From positions 1 through 64,000 of the forward strand of contig JAFDVL010000057.1 in the NCBI GenBank assembly GCA_018268995.1: a stretch of 64,000 nt of DNA, given 5' to 3'. This DNA is from Acidobacteriota bacterium. Lineage in GTDB: Bacteria > Acidobacteriota > Blastocatellia > RBC074. The notes beneath the pieces were generated by a model. The model did not search any database. It was not told the DNA's origin and saw only the letters and a list, made by a program, of their open reading frames with translations. Below are positions 8,176 through 15,435 of this stretch, piece by piece (the first letter of the stretch is position 1; each line of letters begins with the position of its first letter). A program made the position numbers and the translations under genes.

Positions 8176-8443
8176 ATGGCTATTGCCCCGCACACGCGGT
8201 TGGATCATTACGAAATCCGGCAAGGCGGAATGGGGGGATCTCGCACGTGACGCGCGCTTGAGTCGCAATGTCGCACTGAAATTGTTGCGTGCTGAATTCA
8301 CGCAATCTTCCGAGCGCATCTGCCGCTTCGAGCACGAAGCCAAAGCCGCGAGCGATCTAAGTCATTCGAACATCCTGACGATCTACGAAATCGGCGCGAC
8401 CGCGCAGTCTCATTTCATCACCACCGAAAAAAGCGACGTCTAA
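8176..8443 (+). pseudogene. Remnant of a Ser/Thr protein kinase N-terminus
   Basis: An ATG-led frame reads MAIAPHTRLDHYEIRQGGMG and soon stops. A second frame continues as RDARLSRNVALKLLRAEFTQ, then ERICRFEHEAKAASDLSH and NILTIYEIG, ending at a stop. Together these are the beginning of a bacterial Pkn-type kinase: the start of the glycine-rich loop, the VALK lysine and helix C. A small deletion in the loop causes the frameshift, and the catalytic lobe is missing. No function is expected. The stop at 8441-8443 lies in the same frame as the diverged ABC-F tail that follows, so two unrelated gene pieces are joined here. Confidence 0.8.
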
Positions 8444-8611
8444 ATCCACGCAACCGAAACGCAGATCTCTGAACTCTCTGCCTTGCTTGCGACCGAAGAT
8501 GTTGCACGCGACAAAGACCGTTTGTTTGCGCTGAGCGAGCAATACACGCAGTTGGAAGAGACGTTACAAGAACTTTATGAGCAATGGGAAGAATCGCTAA
8601 AAGAAGCTTGA
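8442..8611 (+). repeat. Direct repeat copy 2: diverged ABC-F 3' end
   Basis: Translates in frame as the ABC-F C-terminus (ATETQISELSALLATEDVAR and onward) and ends in its own TGA. It has no ABC domains and no start signal. Differences from copy 1 grow toward the 3' end. It marks the right side of an insertion or rearrangement. From here to 8689 there is only a short AT-rich leader, including ATTAG-AAAA-CTAAT at 8652-8665. Confidence 0.88.
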
Positions 8612-8689
8612 GCTATTTAGATTTTTGCTGGTAAATTCCCCCTCGTCGACAATTAGAAAACTAATCGCACTCAGCTAGCGGGGAGCCTC

Positions 8690-9460
8690 ATGAATCGTTA
8701 TTGCGTTTTAGAATCTTTTGGGAAAGTTGATCCGGGTGACTTCTATGAATTTCGAGTGAAATCAATAACCAGTGAATCTCTGCATTCCGAAGCTGGCTTT
8801 ATAGATACGCTAGCCAAGCGATTGATGCAACGCTATGAAAGCCAATCGGTTGATGAGATGTTGGAGTTAGAAATAGAATTAGATAACCCTGATAGAACTA
8901 AACACTTCTATCGTCGTCTTTTTGATAAGGAAAAGAATGGCGAATACACGCAGGAGTTTGTAACAATTGCCAGTGAGACGATGGGACTTTGGATTGAAGA
9001 GCGTCTGGATCAAGTTGCATACGCTCACAGTGGTATTCCACACAACAGCGATCCTGCTTACGACATCCTTTCGATTTACCTTGAAGATGAGACACCCCGT
9101 CTCCGTCTTGTTCAAGTCAAGGCGACAGATTGTGAACTACAAAGCAATTGTGGTCTAGCAATTGCAAAATTTGAGAGACTTGAAAGTGGAGATTATGACG
9201 CTGAACTTAGCGCAAGCTTAGACTTGATGTTGAAACAAAGAGATGTTCCACCAGGGCTGATTGCACGTGAATTAAAGCTAAATCGAAGGTATCGAGTTAC
9301 GGTTATTCATAACGAGCGACGAGACGGAATAAAAATAATGACCACGTTTCACGAAAAAGTTAAAGGGGATACTATTCGCCGTAGCTGTGTCCTTGTAAAA
9401 ATAGATTGGCCTGATTTGTGGCAACAAGTCGCTCGGAGAGTTTATGCGCAACTTGCTTGA
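8690..9460 (+). CDS. PD-(D/E)XK-like nuclease, Hachiman HamA-like candidate
   Basis: 256-residue protein, tentatively the effector nuclease of a two-gene defence module. Visible restriction-fold pattern: Glu103/104 in a helix (GLWIEERLDQV), then DPAYDILSIY (Asp121, Asp125), then RLRLVQVKATD, where Gln142-Val-Lys144 would be the (D/E)xK element with Gln replacing the acid, a known variant. The rest is mixed alpha/beta, ending in DLWQQVARRVYAQLA. GGGGAG lies 4 bases before the ATG. The helicase gene begins within its last 17 bases. In Hachiman, HamA (DUF1837) is a nuclease held in check by the HamB helicase; architecture and size fit, but I cannot show sequence homology to HamA. Base composition is clearly AT-richer than the ABC-F gene, suggesting transfer. 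Confidence 0.6.
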   Translation: MNRYCVLESFGKVDPGDFYEFRVKSITSESLHSEAGFIDTLAKRLMQRYESQSVDEMLELEIELDNPDRTKHFYRRLFDKEKNGEYTQEFVTIASETMGLWIEERLDQVAYAHSGIPHNSDPAYDILSIYLEDETPRLRLVQVKATDCELQSNCGLAIAKFERLESGDYDAELSASLDLMLKQRDVPPGLIARELKLNRRYRVTVIHNERRDGIKIMTTFHEKVKGDTIRRSCVLVKIDWPDLWQQVARRVYAQLA

Positions 9461-12400
9461 AAACCTTCGCAATGCCCCAACCCCCTTAATTGTGAAGTCG
9501 AAGGCGGGTATTATCAAAGCAGTTAAAGATGTTCACTTGACTGTTTTGAAAGCCGCGCTAAAACTGGAAGATTCAATAGATGTAACTAATAAAGTTGCGT
9601 CGCTTAGGCGTTATGCATTGTTCTTAGAAGATGTGGCATTTGAAGAATTAGCAGAGGGTGAGGAACAAGAGAGTTTATTTTCTGCGGCTGCCAGTCTGTA
9701 CGAATTTACAGGCAGCTTATCAACCAACAGAGACACATATAATATTTTTCAGCCACCACTGAATGACTTTTTGCGCAGCGCAATTTTATCGTCATTCACC
9801 CCATACCAAGCTCACTCATCTCTTATTGGGCGACGCATTCGAGAAAAGATACAAGATGATACTACGCTGCCCCCTGATTTACGTTGTCACTTAATAGTCG
9901 CAGCTACTATTGCAGCACTCATTGGAAGAGATTTACAAGCTACCTTCGCATCAAGCCAAAAACTCAACCCATTGCAGAAGCTTGCGGTAGAAACGTTAAA
10001 AGCACGCGACGCAACAAATCAGGAAATACTTACGCTAGATCGCGCCATAGCAATTGGTAGGGTTTGCGGCAAGGTTGCATTGGGAATGCTGATTGGGATC
10101 GAAAGGCTCACAGAGGGGGCCGCAGAACGGCTCAACCTCATTAATCTAAAAGCTGAAAAAGTAAGAGATGCAAACCACTACTGGTTGGCAGATCGTTTAA
10201 GTAGCCTTGTAAATAATATGGCTAAGGCGAATATACATAAGCCATTAAAAGCAGCGATTTTCCCAGAAAGATACCGACTGCTTCTTGCTCGAGATAAGTA
10301 CTTAGAATTTTGGGGGCCACAATTACAAGCAATTGAAAAAGGGCTTCTGGACGCAAAATCATTAAAGCATTTCGTCATTTCGATCCCGACAGGATCAGGG
10401 AAATCATTATTTGCGGAACTCAGCATTCTTACCGCATTACGAGGCACTAATTCCGGTTGGGCAGTGTATGTAACACCTAGCCGTGCGCTCGTTAATCAAG
10501 TCAGCAGCGATCTTCGACATCGGTTAGAGCCTTGCGGTTTCCGTATAAGAACAATAGTTGCGGGGGCAGAACAAAGCGAACTTCTTGATGAAGAATTAGA
10601 CCTTTTACAGATGAATCGAACTGTAACAGTTACAACCCCTGAGAAATTAGATGCCTACTACCGGAACGCCCAAGAGATTTTTGCTACTTGCCGACTCGTC
10701 ATTTTTGACGAAATGCACAAAATCGCAGAAAAAGATCGCGGGCCGCTGATAGAAAGCCTGGTCGCTCGTTTTTTATCAATTCATCCGCAAACTCGAATTA
10801 TCTTTCTAAGCGGGGTGATGAGTAATGTTGATGAGATGAAGTCATGGTTGGGAGAGAGCGACACGGCTATCATTTCAGAGCGTAGCCGCCCTACAAGACG
10901 AGTCTATGGTGTTGCAGTTCGAGGGCAGGAACACCCCCAGAGTAAAACTCGGAATAGTAGTAAATCCAAGAAATCTCTACGACGTGTTGATTTCAGTGGG
11001 GGGCTTGTTGTTGTCCACGAGCATGAAGATTTGGAAGAAAGCTTTGAAATCGCACTCCCGAACATGTTCAGAGGCTTTTACACTGAGAGGATATTTCCTA
11101 AATCTACGCGAGAGGATAGACAAGAAAGGCATTCATCAGCAATTGATCATGCTATTGATTTGGCGCAATCAATAGCGAAAGCACCTGGAACAATTCTTGT
11201 TTTCATGGAAAAAATTCAGTCTGTACAAAGAGGGTGCAAAGAATTCAAGTACAATGACCCAATTTTCTCAAAGGAACGATTAGAGTTAGCAGCACATATC
11301 TCTAATGAACTTGGTCCGAATCACCCATTGGCTGGATATTGTAAACGAGGGGTGGCATATCATCATTCTCGCCTTCCAATCAACGTACAACGTGCGATTG
11401 AGTTGGCGCTTGAAGGAGGGTGGTTAAAGGTTGTGTTTGCAACTGCCACATTGAGAGAAGGGCTTAACACTGCTGCTACAACAGTAATAATGGCTGGCCA
11501 TATGTTGTTCGATAAATCAACTAATCGAGGCATTGATATTCCTGAATCGGATTTTATGAATATTGCAGGACGTGCTGGGCGTCCGCGAACTGATACAGAA
11601 GGAAGGATATTCCTTATCCCCAATTCACTATCTCAATCTGCCGCAATTGAGAATGGAAAGAAATATATCTTAGCCGGAGATGCGGCTCTAAGAGTAAAGT
11701 CGCAGCTTACTGATTTAGCAAATGCACTGAGCCGATTAGAAGGAGCTATGATTGATCTCCCCACTAATCACCAAGCGACTTTACTAGGATTGGAGGCCGC
11801 AACCTTAGCAGATTCTGATGGTATTGCCACATTCCTCAATCATTCACTCTGGGCAATACAAGAAGATGACGAAAACTTCTCTAAAGAGACTGCCAAGCGA
11901 ATGTTCAATGTACTTGCTAAAGCAAAGGCTGATATTGGTGTAGACAACGTAAAATCGGCTTCTCGACTCGGGTTATCGTTAAGCTCTTCTGAAAGCCTTA
12001 GAGTATTTCTCACAGAGAAAAAAGATTTATTCACAGATAACGATTCCGAGATAGAGCGAAAGACAGCGCAAATCTCGACACTACTTGAAGCATCGCTCAA
12101 GCTACCTGAAATCTGTAATGGAGTTCTCAAAAATAATGTGGATCCGTCAGCACATGTTGGGCCACTATTAGAATGGATCAACGGTGCAAACTATCAGGCC
12201 ATATCAAATGTATCTCTGGCTTCAGGTGTCTTCGAAAAAACAGAGGACGTGACTGAAGCTGTTAAATATTGTTCGGATATTAGTACTTGGTTATCTTGGT
12301 CGTTTGGTTCAGCACATTCGCTCTTAAGAACAATCATTAGCAATGTTGATCCATACATTGGAATATTACCGCTTTTAGTAAAGTACGGCGTGCCAACCAC

Positions 12401-12911
12401 CACTGCTGCGTATCTTTCGTTACTGGGTGTTTCTGACCGTAATCTTGCGCAGAATTTAGCCAAACAATATGAGGCAACTAGCCGCCCTATAAAATTACAG
12501 GAAGTATCACAGTGGCTTGAGTCAATAGACATAGATGACATTGAAGGCATACTCGCCGCGCAGGAAAACAATATAAGAAAAGAATTGGTAAGGCGACAAG
12601 TCGCACGCGGGCGGTCTAGCCATACGCCGTATCACATAGCGCGGATAAAGGTATTTAATGGTATTTCCGCTGGCACTCTTCTATCTATTCAAGAAGATCA
12701 AGGCGTGTTATTGCTAATGCAAGATAATCTTACTATCGGAGAGTTGAGCGCACCAGAAGATATAAGCTGGTTTTACCGCAGACAAAAGCTGATGGAAAAA
12801 ACTCTATTTTCGCAAGAAGAGAAAATGCCACAAGTTGCTGTTGTTGTTTCAGACACTCAAGCGGGACGAATTGGAACAATTGCGCTTATTGAATCAGGCT
12901 CTATAACTTAA
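9444..12911 (+). CDS. Ski2-like SF2 DEAD-box helicase, HamB-like candidate
   Basis: 1155-residue helicase. A helical N-terminal region of about 300 residues precedes the motor. Motif I is IPTGSGKS (314-321); Ia is TPSRALV; II is DEMH (422-425); III is SGVMS (456-460), where most relatives have SAT; the second RecA domain has GVAYHHSRLP (636-645), motif V TATLREGLNTAATT and motif VI NIAGRAGR (706-713). The HHSRLP, EGLN and AGRAGR set is typical of Ski2-like enzymes (Hel308, Ski2, Brr2). About 430 unassigned residues follow. The ATG lies inside the nuclease gene with GGAGAG just upstream, so expression is coupled. Three sampled 60-base lines are 35, 37 and 47% GC, against 57% for one ABC-F line. 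Likely a DNA-sensing motor controlling the nuclease (inference). Confidence 0.85.
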   Translation: MRNLLENLRNAPTPLIVKSKAGIIKAVKDVHLTVLKAALKLEDSIDVTNKVASLRRYALFLEDVAFEELAEGEEQESLFSAAASLYEFTGSLSTNRDTYNIFQPPLNDFLRSAILSSFTPYQAHSSLIGRRIREKIQDDTTLPPDLRCHLIVAATIAALIGRDLQATFASSQKLNPLQKLAVETLKARDATNQEILTLDRAIAIGRVCGKVALGMLIGIERLTEGAAERLNLINLKAEKVRDANHYWLADRLSSLVNNMAKANIHKPLKAAIFPERYRLLLARDKYLEFWGPQLQAIEKGLLDAKSLKHFVISIPTGSGKSLFAELSILTALRGTNSGWAVYVTPSRALVNQVSSDLRHRLEPCGFRIRTIVAGAEQSELLDEELDLLQMNRTVTVTTPEKLDAYYRNAQEIFATCRLVIFDEMHKIAEKDRGPLIESLVARFLSIHPQTRIIFLSGVMSNVDEMKSWLGESDTAIISERSRPTRRVYGVAVRGQEHPQSKTRNSSKSKKSLRRVDFSGGLVVVHEHEDLEESFEIALPNMFRGFYTERIFPKSTREDRQERHSSAIDHAIDLAQSIAKAPGTILVFMEKIQSVQRGCKEFKYNDPIFSKERLELAAHISNELGPNHPLAGYCKRGVAYHHSRLPINVQRAIELALEGGWLKVVFATATLREGLNTAATTVIMAGHMLFDKSTNRGIDIPESDFMNIAGRAGRPRTDTEGRIFLIPNSLSQSAAIENGKKYILAGDAALRVKSQLTDLANALSRLEGAMIDLPTNHQATLLGLEAATLADSDGIATFLNHSLWAIQEDDENFSKETAKRMFNVLAKAKADIGVDNVKSASRLGLSLSSSESLRVFLTEKKDLFTDNDSEIERKTAQISTLLEASLKLPEICNGVLKNNVDPSAHVGPLLEWINGANYQAISNVSLASGVFEKTEDVTEAVKYCSDISTWLSWSFGSAHSLLRTIISNVDPYIGILPLLVKYGVPTTTAAYLSLLGVSDRNLAQNLAKQYEATSRPIKLQEVSQWLESIDIDDIEGILAAQENNIRKELVRRQVARGRSSHTPYHIARIKVFNGISAGTLLSIQEDQGVLLLMQDNLTIGELSAPEDISWFYRRQKLMEKTLFSQEEKMPQVAVVVSDTQAGRIGTIALIESGSIT

Positions 12912-13188
12912 ACAACACGTGGCAATCGTTCACGGTCAGCAGCTTTTTCGGCGCGGATTTGTTTCCAGACGCGGTCAAGAATTTGGGGGAAAGATCAAGT
13001 TCTGGCGCACCAAGTTCATAGCCATCTCGACGGGCGGCCTCTTCGGCTTCACGCTTAATTGCCACCTGCTCGCGGATCATTGCCAGATAATCCTCATACG
13101 TTGCACGCAAATTCACTAAACCGGCAGCTTGATCAGCGGCAAACTCTTCCGGCGAAAAGATGGTACGGCCAAGATAAATCACTGGCAT
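12901..13188 (-). CDS. Hypothetical 95-residue protein
   Basis: Not recognised. Begins MPVIYLGRTIFSPEEFAADQ, then a helical charged middle (IREQVAIKREAEEAARRD), and ends with KKLLTVNDCHVLFKL. No signal peptide or membrane segment. I chose the internal ATG because GAGG lies about 9 bases upstream; an ATG five codons earlier is possible. It follows the nucleoside hydrolase gene on the same strand by about 20 bases, so the two may be an operon. Its 3' end overlaps the 3' end of the helicase gene by 11 bases, convergently, which marks the right edge of the AT-rich module. Confidence 0.55.
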   Translation of the reverse strand: MPVIYLGRTIFSPEEFAADQAAGLVNLRATYEDYLAMIREQVAIKREAEEAARRDGYELGAPELDLSPKFLTASGNKSAPKKLLTVNDCHVLFKL

Positions 13189-13209
13189 AACTTCAGTCCT
13201 CAAGATTCG

Positions 13210-14184
13210 TTATCTGAGTAATCGTTTCATCAAATCCTCAGCAAACTCCGGCGCAGCGTCATAACAATACCGCACGCGTTTCTTCGACCGAATCGTTTTG
13301 CCGACCAGCAAATATGGTTTTTCGGGCAGCTTGCCATTTGCCAGTGGCTTCGTGTTCACATCGTCGGGTAGCGTTTGAATGGCGGCGGGCAGGACTTCGG
13401 ACGTAATTAGGCGCGGTGAGGTAATATAGCCTATGGCTAATGTGTCGAACGGGTTAAAGCCGTCTACGCCGATGTCGCGTTGCCATTTCTTTAGCCAATC
13501 GGAGGCGGGTGCGTGCAGCCATTTGGTGGCTTCGTTGCCATTGGCCCAGCGGTTTAATTCGGCTTCGCGCAGCCAGACTTTGGAAGAGACTTCCCACGGC
13601 GCTAACACGATGGGGACGTTTGAATCCAGCAACACCTGAAAGCCGGGGGCATCCAATTCAAAATTGAAATCGCGGAACGGAACCTTTTGATCGGGTTTGA
13701 CGACGAAGTGTTGATTCGGGCGGCGTCCAGCGACGGCGATGATTTCGATGATGTTGCGATGCAGTTCGGGGTGCAGCTTCAGCAACGACGCTACGTTGGT
13801 GACGGGGCCGAGGGCGAAGATGATGAGTTTTTCTTTGCGTAGTGCCGTAGCCATTGCTTGCACGGCGGCGGTTTCTTCGCCGAGTTGTTTGGCGCTGGCG
13901 GCTCCGGGAAAGATGCCTAAATCTTTCGGGCCGAAACGGCGCACGATTTGTTGCCCCATTGGCCACGCGATTTCAAACGGGGCATTGCCGAAAACGACGC
14001 TGACACCGCGAATGGCGAGTTCCAGCGAATGAAAGGCTTGGATTAAGGCTACGCCATCGTCTACTTCCTGTCCGCCCATTTGCACCGAAGGATCGGTGTC
14101 AATCCAAACGGCTTTGGATTGTGCGGAAAGAGTAAAGCTCATAAGCATCAGAGCCAATAAAATCAGGGGCATTGAAGGGTTCAT
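13210..14184 (-). CDS. Secreted nucleoside hydrolase (IUNH family)
   Basis: Hydrolyses ribonucleosides to base plus ribose. The calcium/substrate motif is near the N-terminus: WIDTDPSVQMGGQEVDDGVA, a version of DTDPxxDD with an insert between the two acidic clusters, seen in a bacterial subgroup. Other family blocks: GVSVVFGNAP (usual G-x-T-x-x-x-G-N), LIIFALGPVTNVASLLKLHP, and a later FNPFDTLAIGY with the conserved Asp. The N-terminus is a signal peptide (LILLALMLMSFTLSAQSKA), unusual for this mostly cytosolic family, so it likely acts in the periplasm on scavenged nucleosides. Start taken at the ATG nine codons into the longest frame, with GAGAAG upstream. A nucleoside-specific MFS carrier is encoded elsewhere in the window. 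Confidence 0.85.
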   Translation of the reverse strand: MNPSMPLILLALMLMSFTLSAQSKAVWIDTDPSVQMGGQEVDDGVALIQAFHSLELAIRGVSVVFGNAPFEIAWPMGQQIVRRFGPKDLGIFPGAASAKQLGEETAAVQAMATALRKEKLIIFALGPVTNVASLLKLHPELHRNIIEIIAVAGRRPNQHFVVKPDQKVPFRDFNFELDAPGFQVLLDSNVPIVLAPWEVSSKVWLREAELNRWANGNEATKWLHAPASDWLKKWQRDIGVDGFNPFDTLAIGYITSPRLITSEVLPAAIQTLPDDVNTKPLANGKLPEKPYLLVGKTIRSKKRVRYCYDAAPEFAEDLMKRLLR

Positions 14185-14215
14185 AACAAAACTTCTCAGG
14201 TGATTTTGCAAGCCA

Positions 14216-14357
14216 GCGCCAGCGGCGCGAAATATTTATAGCCGACGTGAAAACGTTTTCCCCAAGCTCCATCGGAGCGAAATAGCAGATGCCGCTCCTA
14301 ACGGAGCTAGAGGTAATCTGCGTATCCGATGCTATAAATATTCCGCTCCTCTGGAGC
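14216..14357. repeat. Composite palindromic intergenic element with four mini-hairpins
   Basis: Four short hairpins lie at 14216-14228 (GCGCC-AGC-GGCGC), 14266-14278 (GCTCC-ATC-GGAGC), 14294-14307 (GCTCC-TAAC-GGAGC) and 14345-14357 (GCTCC-TCT-GGAGC). The outer two are each joined to AATATTTATAGC (14231-14242) or its exact inverse (14331-14342). The whole is therefore one unit repeated in opposite orientations. It fits a dispersed REP/MITE-like element rather than a terminator. Confidence 0.75.
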
Positions 14358-14372
14358 TTCCAAAACGTATGT

Positions 14373-15392
14373 TCAAGCCAAAATCCATTTGCGTGACAAC
14401 GCCAACAGGTGCGCCTTTTCTGATAAGCCGCAGGAAAGCGGAAGCTGCGCTACGCCAAGCAATCGTCGCATAATTTCGACGCCTGCGAACTTCCACGTCA
14501 ACGATTCATCCAGCGTCGCTTCGTATTCGCGCAGAACCTGTGCGATTAATTCCGCCGGTTGCTGGGCCAAATGCAAATGTGCGAGCAGGACACCGACGTC
14601 AAATTCCGGCGGGCCAAAGAAGCAGAATTCGGGATCAATCACGCGAACGCCTGTTGTCGTTTGCAACCAACTGCCGGGAAAGAAATCTCCGTGCAATAGC
14701 GCCGCACCGTCCTGCAAATACAGCACGCCAAGCTCGCGCACGATTTGTGCATATCGCGCATCCGCTTGCAGCGCACGAGCTTCGTTCGCCAACCCCGGTG
14801 TGATTGCATCCAGATCAAGACCGTTGTTCGCTTGCAACGGAATGTCGAAGATGTGTTGATGATTCAGGGCACGCATTGCCCGATTGGCTAAATCTGCTTT
14901 GGCTTCGCTCCCGGCAAATGAACGATGCAATGCAACGAGCCAGCGCACAAGTTCTGCAAGCTGCGATTCTGTCAGTGTCTTGCCGCGATAGAGTGAGGTG
15001 AAATCCTGCGCTGTGCCCAGGTCTTCCAACGCCAAAATATGTGCTTCCGCATCAAGTCCAATCAGTTTGGGCATCATCGCCGCGACTTCAGGTCGGGCTT
15101 GTACAAGCTCGTAGAATCGGCCTTCCACTAACGCTCGCTCCCACGGCGCGGCGATGGCGGGATATTTTTCGACCCACGGGCGCGCCTGTTTGACGATGAA
15201 AGATCGCGCTGTGGTTTGCACCCGAAGCGTGTAGTTCATATTCCCTTCGCCCGCTTTTTCGGCCTGCTGCACGCGTTCGTCTGGGGCAAGCCATCCGCGT
15301 TGTTGCACGTAATCTGTCAGCGCAGCCAGATCGTTTGCGTCGAGGAAATAAACGCCGGGATATTGCTGTGAAAATTCTTCTTGCTTGGTCAT
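14373..15392 (-). CDS. Methylthioribose-kinase-like phosphotransferase
   Basis: Kinase of the aminoglycoside/choline phosphotransferase fold, about 339 residues. The N-lobe has GEGNMNYTLRV (nucleotide loop) and SFIVKQARPWVEKYP (ATP-binding Lys). The C-lobe has LLHGDFFPGSWL (catalytic Asp) and VRVIDPEFCFFGPPEFDVG (metal-binding Asp and the distinctive PEF). The combination of GEGNMNY, HGD-x-x-x-GS and IDPEF-x-F-x-GP-x-FD-x-G is what I know from MtnK, S-methyl-5-thioribose kinase of the methionine salvage pathway. No other mtn gene is in the window, so substrate is uncertain. I start at the ATG before TKQEEFSQQYPG; an ATG two codons earlier is equally possible and no clear ribosome site separates them. 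Separated from the nucleoside hydrolase by the palindromic element. Confidence 0.75.
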   Translation of the reverse strand: MTKQEEFSQQYPGVYFLDANDLAALTDYVQQRGWLAPDERVQQAEKAGEGNMNYTLRVQTTARSFIVKQARPWVEKYPAIAAPWERALVEGRFYELVQARPEVAAMMPKLIGLDAEAHILALEDLGTAQDFTSLYRGKTLTESQLAELVRWLVALHRSFAGSEAKADLANRAMRALNHQHIFDIPLQANNGLDLDAITPGLANEARALQADARYAQIVRELGVLYLQDGAALLHGDFFPGSWLQTTTGVRVIDPEFCFFGPPEFDVGVLLAHLHLAQQPAELIAQVLREYEATLDESLTWKFAGVEIMRRLLGVAQLPLSCGLSEKAHLLALSRKWILA

Positions 15393-15435
15393 AGACATCA
15401 GAAATCGGCGCGCGTGATGCAACGGACTTCGCGGC

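Noticed and set aside
8183-8443. Functional Ser/Thr kinase
   Set aside because: Only the N-lobe start is present, with a frameshift and no catalytic loop.
9444-12911. Restriction-modification or BREX/DISARM assignment for the helicase
   Set aside because: No methyltransferase, PglZ, or PLD-type gene is adjacent; only a two-gene nuclease-helicase pair is present.
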